Assembly (NCBI GenBank): GCA_013696965.1
Contig: JACCXN010000024.1
Span: 1-52,991, forward strand
Direction of reading: 5' to 3'
DNA: 52,991 bases
Source: Bacteroidota bacterium
GTDB lineage: Bacteria; Bacteroidota; Bacteroidia; JACCXN01
This document shows, in pieces, positions 48,001 to 52,991 of the stretch (the stretch's first letter is position 1; every line of letters begins with the position of its first letter). The notes under the pieces are model-generated. The model ran no database searches, was not told the origin of the DNA, and saw nothing but the letters and a program-made list of their open reading frames with translations. A program made the translations under genes and the position numbers.

Positions 48001-48393
48001 ATTATCTGAAGACAAATTATTTTCCTTTTGAGAATTGTATTGTTTATTAAGTTGCAAGGCATTAAGCAACTTATCCTGAATATTTGAAAAGTGACTTCCA
48101 ATAATTTGTGCGGCCTGTTCATGTGAAATTATTTCTCCAAGTTTATATAAGCTTGACAAGGGAATGAAAATGTACTTAACAAGGATAAGAGCTGATAATG
48201 AAAGAAAAGAATAAAAAACAATGGCTCTCCCCAGGGTTTCAAAACGGGCGAAATATTCTAATGAAGCGGTGGAAACAAAGAAAAGCAATACCAGGGCAAT
48301 GCTGTATATGCCGCCCCTAACCAATTGGTTTTTGTAGTATTTTCTTATAAACTCATCGAGTTTTTCAATGAGTATTTTATGATCTGTTGCCAT
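45013..48393 (-). CDS. DUF4175-family membrane protein with long coiled coil
   Basis: 1126 residues, biochemical role unknown. Two helices near the N-terminus (about 26-46 and 58-78) and a third at about 166-186 anchor it in the membrane. Residues 190-500 are beta-rich and presumably periplasmic. From about 510 to 1060 the sequence is charged (Lys, Glu, Gln, Asn) and predicted coiled coil, broken by Gly-rich linkers such as GQKKGGKSGGGNSS. The order DUF4175 - ATPase - ybeY - mnmG is, from memory, conserved in Bacteroidota, so envelope organisation is a guess at best. A possible -7 element TATCTTTG lies at 48449-48456 on the minus strand. Confidence 0.85.
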   Translation of the reverse strand: MATDHKILIEKLDEFIRKYYKNQLVRGGIYSIALVLLFFVSTASLEYFARFETLGRAIVFYSFLSLSALILVKYIFIPLSSLYKLGEIISHEQAAQIIGSHFSNIQDKLLNALQLNKQYNSQKENNLSSDNSPNLLMEASINQKISELKPIPFASAIDLTENKKHLKYALIPLLAIVFILFAAPGVITESTKRLIDYNTYYEKPAPFKFIIQNNSLQSVQHEDFLLEVKVTGDVIPENAYIEFNGSSFKLDKDGKIKFEYLFKNIHKTLKFKLFSDNVYSEEYELSVLPNPIVLDFIVELDYPKYIGRKNETLKNSGDLVIPEGTKVKWTFNTRNTKALRINFNDSVQVFSPSAPDQYTVKHTFFKSASYTVKTANEFLTGKDSVAYAVNVIQDQHPSIEVEERSDSISSRRLYFSGNIKDDYGFTRLSFHYKYLNSDSAKSQKTDLPFNKTLNSNQFFHFWDLGQLTVNAGDEIEYYFEVWDNDGVSGAKSSRTHKRVFKAPSLKEISSNTEKTNQEIKKDLESSLKEARDLQKELNDLNKKLLEKKNLSWDDKKKIEDLINKQQKLQKKIEDIQKQNKENMRQQSEYKKVDEKILEKQEQLQELFKEVLTDEMKEMLKQLEKLLEQLDKDKLQETIDQMKLDNKDIEKELDRSLELFKQLEFDQKLQESIDKLNELAEKQKDLSEKTEDKNNNNEDLKQKQDELNKEFEELKKDLENLEKKNQELESPNPMEDTKKDQQDIENDMKESSDNIEKKKNKKASDSQKGAAKKMEELSQKMEKMQMESEMEQAEEDIDALREILENLVKLSFDQEELMVKLKTTDKNDPQYLKNTQQQKKLKDDSKLIEDSLFALSKRVPQLDAVVNREISSINKNMEKSISHLAERQTPQASAKQQLAMTSVNNLALLLNEVLKQMQEQMGKQKFGEGKCNKPGSSGAPKPSAANMKKMQEKINQQIQKMKEQMEKEEGQKDGGQKKGGKSGGGNSSQELAKIAAQQAALRQQLQKLSQELQKDGKGSGGNLDKISKQMEETETDLVNKNITKETLKRQQEIMTRLLEAENAEREREMDEKRESKQAQNDNFSNPAEFFEYKKLKQKEAELLKTVPPTLSPFYKNKVSDYFNNIEE

Positions 48394-48785
48394 TTAATTA
48401 CCCGTAATTTTTCCTAAACGTGTTCGCTTGTTTTTTGTTGCAGTTTTACAAAGATAGTCATTGATAAATTGAAAATAAAAAATTCCAAAAGGAGTTGGGG
48501 TAAAAGGCTTTATGGGGCTTAAGGGTTTAAAAAAATCAGCTAATTTGAATTTATTATCCAGTACATAAAATCCTGTCAGGAAGATTTCATACAAAGACAA
48601 GATATAAAGGGTTTATCAAACGGCATTCCTCAATTTCTCATCTACAATTTTAAATGCATTTCATGAAAACAACGCAAATCAAAAACAATGCAAAAGGCCT
48701 AAGGATAAGAGGCATGATAAAAATGGCAACAAGGTAATTGGTGGAAGGAAGATTAGCAAAACTCTTTTTCGATACTTATAAGAAA
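48394..48785. other. 392 bp intergenic region
   Basis: Between the DUF4175 gene and the HExxH gene. A 68-codon frame (48394-48600) abuts the DUF4175 start, but the likely -7 element lies inside it and the product has no recognisable feature, so it is not annotated. Nothing else is seen. Confidence 0.5.
48449..48456 (-). promoter_or_regulatory. possible -7 element for DUF4175 gene
   Basis: TATCTTTG on the minus strand, 55 bp upstream of the DUF4175 ATG, fits the TAnnTTTG consensus. No matching -33 TTG is seen at the expected distance. Confidence 0.35.
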
Positions 48786-49463
48786 TCAGGGCTGCTTGTG
48801 AATATATTCAATTATTGATTCTGGAGACATGTAAATTTGCAATTTGTATTGCTTGTAAACCTCGGGCACATGATCTGCTTTGTGTGTTTTACTGCAAAAA
48901 TCATATACTTGCCAGCCTAAACCCCTGTCTATTGCTACCTTGTCGGTATCCTGTTCAAATTTTGCCCTGAAGCTTTTTGAGTAATAAAGTATACCATCTA
49001 AAATAATGCGCCATGAACTGGTTTTTGTATAATAGAGAATATGTGCAAGTTCATGACCAACAATTCCAACCTGTGCATTAAAGGGAATATCTGAGAGAAG
49101 CAATCCCTTGTTTTTGCTTTCTGTATTGATGTAGATATAATATTGACGGTTTTTGCGGCTGCTAAATAATAAAGAAAAAGGGTCGGGCCTTGCAGCCATA
49201 GAGTATGCACCTTTTGTATAAACGAAAGAAATTTTTTCTCTTTTTAATTCAGGGTAATAAGATAATGCTAAAAGACAAGCTGATTCAAATTTTTCAGGCA
49301 TCATCTTATTATCGTAAAATTCTTCCTTAAGGCATGCTGTAGATTGCTTACATTCTTCTATTGTGAATTTCTCTCTTGGGGTTTGTCCGGAAGTATCCTT
49401 ATTTGTTGCAAATAAGGTAATAAATAAAACCAGGAATAACTTTAGGGAATTTTGCAAGCACAT
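48786..49463 (-). CDS. exported HExxH zinc metallopeptidase-like protein
   Basis: 225 residues. MCLQNSLKLFLVLFITLFA is a signal peptide, so the protein is periplasmic or secreted. The core VGHELAHILYY gives HExxH at 137-141, and FEQDTDKVAIDRGLG at about 169-183 supplies a third ligand (Glu170) with an Asp four residues later, the gluzincin-like EqxxD arrangement of M48-type peptidases. I recognise no named family. No membrane helix follows the signal peptide, unlike HtpX or Ste24. Downstream gene spacing indicates it is transcribed alone. Confidence 0.7.
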   Translation of the reverse strand: MCLQNSLKLFLVLFITLFATNKDTSGQTPREKFTIEECKQSTACLKEEFYDNKMMPEKFESACLLALSYYPELKREKISFVYTKGAYSMAARPDPFSLLFSSRKNRQYYIYINTESKNKGLLLSDIPFNAQVGIVGHELAHILYYTKTSSWRIILDGILYYSKSFRAKFEQDTDKVAIDRGLGWQVYDFCSKTHKADHVPEVYKQYKLQIYMSPESIIEYIHKQP

Positions 49464-49545
49464 AGACCTATAAACGGACTTGTTAAAAAAATGTTACATT
49501 TTTTAGCATGAAAAAAATTGGAGAAACCATTGGCAACAAACAGCC

Positions 49546-50433
49546 TTAGAAGTTTCTGAACCTTCCAAAAACCCCGAGAGGAAGCTTAACCCCAGAAGTT
49601 GCATTTAAAAACAATTCACCTGTTTTTAAATCTGTGGATTTTTTAACTGCATGGGACAATAAATTTTCAATAATAAGGGAAGAAAAACCAAGTGAATAAG
49701 TATTCAGTACAAGAAAATGATTTTGTTCATCCAAAAGGTTTAAAACCTCTTTTATCATCTCGTTAATATTGTCCTCCAGAATCCATTTTTCTCCTGTTGG
49801 CCCGTGTCCAAAAGCAGGGGGATCTAATATAATTCCATTGTATTTATTGCCTCTTTTCACTTCTCTTTTTACAAATTTTAATGCATCTTCAACAACCCAT
49901 CTTATATCTGAAAGTGATGATAGTTCCATGTTTTCCCTTGCCCATGAAACAACTTGTTTAATTGAATCCACATGAACTACATCTGCTCCTGCTGCCTTTG
50001 CAGCAAGGGATGCACCACCAGTATAGGCAAAAAGGTTTAAAAATTTTGGCTGCTTTTGAGGCATATCCTTAATTGCAGAATAAATGTAATCCCAATTGGA
50101 GGCCTGTTCAGGAAATATTCCAACATGTTTAAAGGAAGTTAATCCCAGGCGAAAACGGATGTCCACTTTTTCTGAATTATCTTTCAAATTGTATTGAAGG
50201 TTCCACCTATCGGGCATTTCTTTTAATTTTTGCCAATTTCCTGAGGAACTGGATTTGGCCACAAACTTCACATGTGCTTTTTGCTCCCATTCTCTATGGG
50301 ATAATTTCTTGTCCCATACGGCTTGGGGCTCGGGCCTAATGGTAATATATTTGCCAAAACGTTCGAGCTTTTCAAACATTCCGCAATCTATTAATTCGTA
50401 ATCATTAAAATTCTGAGGGGTAAGCAGTTCCAT
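49546..50433 (-). CDS. RlmI-like class I rRNA methyltransferase
   Basis: About 295 residues from MELLTPQNF at 50433 (two residues more are possible). Motifs of the RlmI/RlmK family: GLTSFKHVGIFPEQASNW, then FLNLFAYTGGASLAAKAAGADVVHVD (SAM binding), ILDPPAFGHGP (catalytic DPP) and the late FLVLNTYSLGFSS. The N-terminal PUA domain of RlmI is replaced by a shorter beta-rich segment, which fits the shorter Bacteroidota relatives. Predicted to methylate 23S rRNA cytosine or guanine at an unknown position. Confidence 0.82.
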   Translation of the reverse strand: MELLTPQNFNDYELIDCGMFEKLERFGKYITIRPEPQAVWDKKLSHREWEQKAHVKFVAKSSSSGNWQKLKEMPDRWNLQYNLKDNSEKVDIRFRLGLTSFKHVGIFPEQASNWDYIYSAIKDMPQKQPKFLNLFAYTGGASLAAKAAGADVVHVDSIKQVVSWARENMELSSLSDIRWVVEDALKFVKREVKRGNKYNGIILDPPAFGHGPTGEKWILEDNINEMIKEVLNLLDEQNHFLVLNTYSLGFSSLIIENLLSHAVKKSTDLKTGELFLNATSGVKLPLGVFGRFRNF

Positions 50434-50479
50434 AATCAATTTATCAATTCCTTCATGCAGCTATTTTCTAATGGCCGAA

Positions 50480-50513
50480 TTGATTACTTTTAAATTAAAA
50501 TAATCTATTTTTG
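50480..50513 (+). promoter_or_regulatory. possible promoter upstream of gltX
   Basis: TTG at 50480-50482 and TATTTTTG at 50506-50513, spaced by 23 bp, which is longer than the usual 17-20 bp. The transcript would have a leader of about 130 nt before gltX. Weak. Confidence 0.35.
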
Positions 50514-50649
50514 CGGCTTCAAAATTACAATTAAAAAAGTAAATGCATGGAATTGAAAACCAAGAATACCATTATTTTTAAATAAAAGGTAGATTTTTTA
50601 TTTTCAAACCAGCTCAATACATTGAATATCTATTATTAAAAACCAAAAA

Positions 50650-52188
50650 ATGGAAAACAGAAGAGTAAGAGTGAGATTTGCACCAAGTCCAACCGGGCCA
50701 TTGCACATGGGAGGCGTGAGAACAGCCTTATACAATTATTTGTTTGCAAAAAAACATGGAGGAGATTTTCTTTTAAGGATTGAGGATACGGATCAAAACC
50801 GTTTTGTTCCGGGTGCTGAGCAGTATATTATTGAATCTTTAAAGTGGTGTAATATTTTTCCTGATGAGGGAGTGGGTTTTGCTGAAGGGGATTGCGGTCC
50901 TTACCGTCAATCAGAGCGCAAGCCCATGTACCGGGAGTATGCGGAGAAACTTATTTTAAGCGGCAATGCTTATTATGCTTTCGATACCACAGAAGATCTT
51001 GAGGAAATGCGAACAAGACTTTCTGCTGCTGGAGTTTCCTCTCCACAATACAATGCCATTACCAGGCAATCTATGAAAAATTCCTTAACCTTTTCTGAGG
51101 ATGAAGTAAACAAAAGACTTCAGGAAGGCCAGGCTTATGTAATCAGGATGAAAATCCCAAGAAATGAAGAAATAAAACTTCTGGATATAATACGTGGATG
51201 GGTTGTGGTGCATAGTTCACAAATGGATGATAAGGTTTTATTTAAATCTGATGGCATGCCTACTTACCATTTGGCAAATGTTGTAGATGATTATTTAATG
51301 AGCATAACGCATGTTATCAGGGGAGAAGAATGGCTTCCATCAGCCCCATTGCATGTGCTTTTATACAGGTATTTGGGATGGGAAGAAAAAATGCCGCAGT
51401 TTGCCCACCTTCCACTTTTGTTAAAACCAGATGGAAATGGGAAGTTAAGCAAAAGAGATGGAGACAGATTAGGCTTTCCAGTTTTTCCTATTGAATGGTA
51501 CGACCAGGCATCTGAGGAAACATATTCAGGATACCGTGAAAAAGGATTTTTTCCCCAGGCTTTTGTAAATATGCTTTCTTTATTAGGCTGGAATCCGGGT
51601 ACAACACAAGAGATTTTTTCTATGCAAGAGTTAATAGATGCATTTTCCCTTGAAAGAGTAAATAAATCCGGAGCAAAATTTGATTTTGAAAAGACAAAAT
51701 GGTTTAACCAGCAGTATCTGCGCATGGAAAGCAATGAGTCACTTGCGGAAAAGCTTAAACCTATTATATTGGAAAATGGAATTGCTCCAAAAGATGAATT
51801 TATTGCCAAAGTTTGTGGCCTGATGAAGGAAAGGGCAACTTTTGTTAAGGATATATGGAATGAGGGCCAGTATTTTTTCACAGCCCCTAAGGAATATGAT
51901 AGGGAAGTGAGGATTAAAAAATGGAAACCAGACACTTCTGTTTTACTTATTGAATGGAAAAATATTTTGATGGTTTTGGCTGACTTTTCTCCATTATCCA
52001 TTGAGCAGGCGTTTAAGGATTTCCTTGAAGTGAAAAAAGTTGGAATGGGAGCTGTGCTTCTGCCCTTCAGGTTAACTGTAACAGGAGCAGGGGCAGGTCC
52101 TTCTATGTTTGATATATCAGCTTTGCTTGGCAGGGAAGAGGTGGTTGCCAGAATTGAAAAAGCTGTTGAAGTAATTGAGTTACAGTAA
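50650..52188 (+). CDS. gltX: glutamate--tRNA ligase
   Basis: 512 residues, full length. The class I catalytic motifs are FAPSPTGPLHMGGVRTALYNYLFA (HxGH-like HMGG) and GKLSKRDGDRLG (KMSKS-like). Further family segments are FLLRIEDTDQNRFVPG, PTYHLANVVDDYLMSITHVIRGEEWLPS, and the C-terminal helical anticodon-binding part with TGAGAGPSMFDISALLG. Charges tRNA-Glu; a bacterial discriminating form is expected unless Gln-tRNA amidotransferase is used. folB follows 33 bp downstream. Confidence 0.97.
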   Translation: MENRRVRVRFAPSPTGPLHMGGVRTALYNYLFAKKHGGDFLLRIEDTDQNRFVPGAEQYIIESLKWCNIFPDEGVGFAEGDCGPYRQSERKPMYREYAEKLILSGNAYYAFDTTEDLEEMRTRLSAAGVSSPQYNAITRQSMKNSLTFSEDEVNKRLQEGQAYVIRMKIPRNEEIKLLDIIRGWVVVHSSQMDDKVLFKSDGMPTYHLANVVDDYLMSITHVIRGEEWLPSAPLHVLLYRYLGWEEKMPQFAHLPLLLKPDGNGKLSKRDGDRLGFPVFPIEWYDQASEETYSGYREKGFFPQAFVNMLSLLGWNPGTTQEIFSMQELIDAFSLERVNKSGAKFDFEKTKWFNQQYLRMESNESLAEKLKPIILENGIAPKDEFIAKVCGLMKERATFVKDIWNEGQYFFTAPKEYDREVRIKKWKPDTSVLLIEWKNILMVLADFSPLSIEQAFKDFLEVKKVGMGAVLLPFRLTVTGAGAGPSMFDISALLGREEVVARIEKAVEVIELQ

Positions 52189-52221
52189 TTAGGAATACAT
52201 TGGATAAACTGTTCAAATAAC

Positions 52222-52572
52222 ATGGGAATAATTCACATTGAGGGCATGGAGTTTTTCGCTTTTCATGGTCTTTTGGAAGAAGAGCAAAAAACAGGGAACA
52301 GGTTTGTTGTAGACTTGAAATTAGAAGTTGATTTTACAAAAGCCGCTGAAACTGATGATATACAAGGTACGGTAAATTACCAGGAAGTTCATGAACTTGT
52401 TAAAAAGGAAATGTATGAAGCATCAAAACTCATAGAGCATGTTGCAAAAAGAATACAAACTTCTGTATTAAGGGAGATAAAAGGAGTTCAGAGTTTAGAG
52501 GTAAAGGTAATCAAGTTTCGTCCACCGGTTAAGGGTATAATTGAAAAAGTAAGTGTTGTCCTTAAATCCTGA
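52222..52572 (+). CDS. folB: dihydroneopterin aldolase
   Basis: 116 residues, normal for this family. It cleaves 7,8-dihydroneopterin to 6-hydroxymethyl-7,8-dihydropterin in folate synthesis. Visible: IHIEGMEFFAFHGLLEEEQKTGNRFVVDLKLEVD (His/Gly loop), NYQEV with the catalytic Tyr, LIEHVAKRI with the substrate-binding Glu, and VKVIKFRPPVKG with the conserved Lys. Its last 20 bp overlap the start of the Cys-rich gene. Confidence 0.94.
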   Translation: MGIIHIEGMEFFAFHGLLEEEQKTGNRFVVDLKLEVDFTKAAETDDIQGTVNYQEVHELVKKEMYEASKLIEHVAKRIQTSVLREIKGVQSLEVKVIKFRPPVKGIIEKVSVVLKS

Positions 52573-52768
52573 AACATCAGCTATAAAAAAGTGCTCGAAA
52601 TGCGCTAAGAATTTTGAATGCAAAAACAAGGCAGGTGGTTGCTGGTGCGAATCATTTAGTATGGATAAACAAATGCTGAATTATCTTGCCAATACATACT
52701 CCAACTGCCTTTGTCCTGATTGCTTAAAACAATTCCATGAGAAATCCAATAAAATTAAACTTGTTTAA
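52553..52768 (+). CDS. CWC-type cysteine-rich small protein
   Basis: 71 residues. Six Cys are arranged as KCSKC, FECKNK, GGCWCES and CLCPDC, the pattern of the small Cysteine-rich CWC family, which probably binds zinc. No ATG exists before the first CxxC, so translation must start at GTG 52553 or TTG 52556, within the folB end, pointing to coupled translation. Function unknown. Confidence 0.75.
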   Translation: MLSLNPETSAIKKCSKCAKNFECKNKAGGCWCESFSMDKQMLNYLANTYSNCLCPDCLKQFHEKSNKIKLV

Positions 52769-52790
52769 TGAATACAATTTAGTAATTTTG
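52761..52790 (+). promoter_or_regulatory. promoter of tRNA-Cys
   Basis: TTG (52761-52763), 19 bp, then TAATTTTG (52783-52790), a close match to the -33/-7 Bacteroidota consensus. Transcription would start about 7 bp later, roughly 10 bp before the tRNA. Confidence 0.7.
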
Positions 52791-52807
52791 CACCGGTAAC
52801 AAAAAAT

Positions 52808-52881
52808 GGTCCTGTGGCCGAGCGGTTAGGCAGAGGTCTGCAAAACCTCGTACAGCGGTTCAAATCCGCTCGGGACCTCCA
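52808..52881 (+). tRNA. tRNA-Cys (GCA)
   Basis: Cloverleaf of 74 nt including the encoded CCA. The acceptor GGTCCTG pairs with CGGGACC (one G-T pair), the anticodon stem GAGGT/ACCTC encloses CTGCAAA with anticodon GCA, and the T arm contains GGTTCAAATCC. The discriminator base is T, the expected identity element for Cys. A terminator follows. Confidence 0.95.
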
Positions 52882-52883
52882 AA

Positions 52884-52925
52884 AAAACCCTAAAATTGGC
52901 GCAAGTTAATTTTAGGGTTTTTTTA
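52884..52925 (+). terminator. rho-independent terminator after tRNA-Cys
   Basis: A perfect 14-bp stem pairs 52884-52897 with 52908-52921 (CCCTAAAATT / AATTTTAGGG within it), loop of 10 nt, followed by T-rich sequence. Confidence 0.9.
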
Positions 52926-52991
52926 TTAAAAAAGGCTTTGTATTTTATACTATTTATGATATAACTCATCATCAAATTAATTACTATTCTA

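Noticed and set aside
48394-48600. 68-codon frame abutting the DUF4175 start
   Set aside because: A likely -7 promoter element of the DUF4175 gene lies inside it and the product shows no recognisable feature.
51291-52223. 310-codon minus-strand frame opposite gltX
   Set aside because: It is an antisense shadow of a full-length glutamyl-tRNA synthetase with all motifs intact.
1-52991. CRISPR array or prophage
   Set aside because: No regularly spaced repeats with unique spacers and no phage structural, integrase or lysis genes were found.

Overview
The window is AT-rich chromosomal DNA from a member of the Bacteroidota, probably a free-living Flavobacteriales- or Cytophagales-like bacterium; no genus can be named from the sequence. 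Support comes from three proteins with type IX secretion (T9SS) C-terminal sorting domains, a PorZ homologue, TAnnTTTG-type promoters (the clearest precedes tRNA-Cys), starts without Shine-Dalgarno sequences, and the gene order DUF4175 - RsbW-like ATPase - ybeY - mnmG - methyltransferase.

Layout. 1-4927: a repeat-bearing leader and two divergent T9SS cargo genes. 5260-6669: a complete IS5-like element with inverted repeats, a likely 5-bp target duplication and a transposase broken by two -1 shifts, each at an A6 run. 6819-14897: a three-gene minus-strand polysaccharide cassette made of a secreted clan-A glycosidase, a 1321-residue membrane glycosyltransferase fused to GH26-like and GH2/GH5-like barrels, and a membrane-anchored sulfatase/LTA-synthase-like enzyme with a duplicated N-terminal domain. 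15452-18502: SulP transporter, beta-carbonic anhydrase and TetR regulator. 18503-19246: a long AT-rich gap. 19247-21773: nadA overlapping a secreted MORN-repeat protein. 21942-28794: a 2038-residue kinase with about 11 PAS and two GAF domains plus its LytTR response regulator, closed by a terminator. 28975-31527: acylphosphatase, RpiB and a secreted M28 peptidase. 31879-38254: Na/Pi cotransporter, M23 peptidase, a small caspase/CHAT-like protein, a large polytopic membrane protein and recO. 38286-40604: porZ. 40851-43959: methyltransferase, three parS-like palindromes and mnmG. 44077-48393: ybeY, RsbW-like ATPase and DUF4175. 48786-50433: an HExxH protein and an RlmI-like methyltransferase. 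50650-52881: gltX, folB, a CWC-type Cys-rich protein and tRNA-Cys.

How the genes work together. Most of the window is housekeeping: NAD synthesis, tRNA charging and modification, rRNA maturation, folate synthesis, recombination. The envelope theme is strong: T9SS cargo, PorZ, the polysaccharide cassette, two predicted metallopeptidases and a GT-C-like membrane protein. The polysaccharide cassette is the best candidate for an undescribed system, because polymer synthesis and two hydrolase or transglycosylase modules sit on one polypeptide next to a probable polymer-modifying enzyme. The parS cluster beside mnmG suggests that the right half lies in the origin-proximal part of the chromosome.
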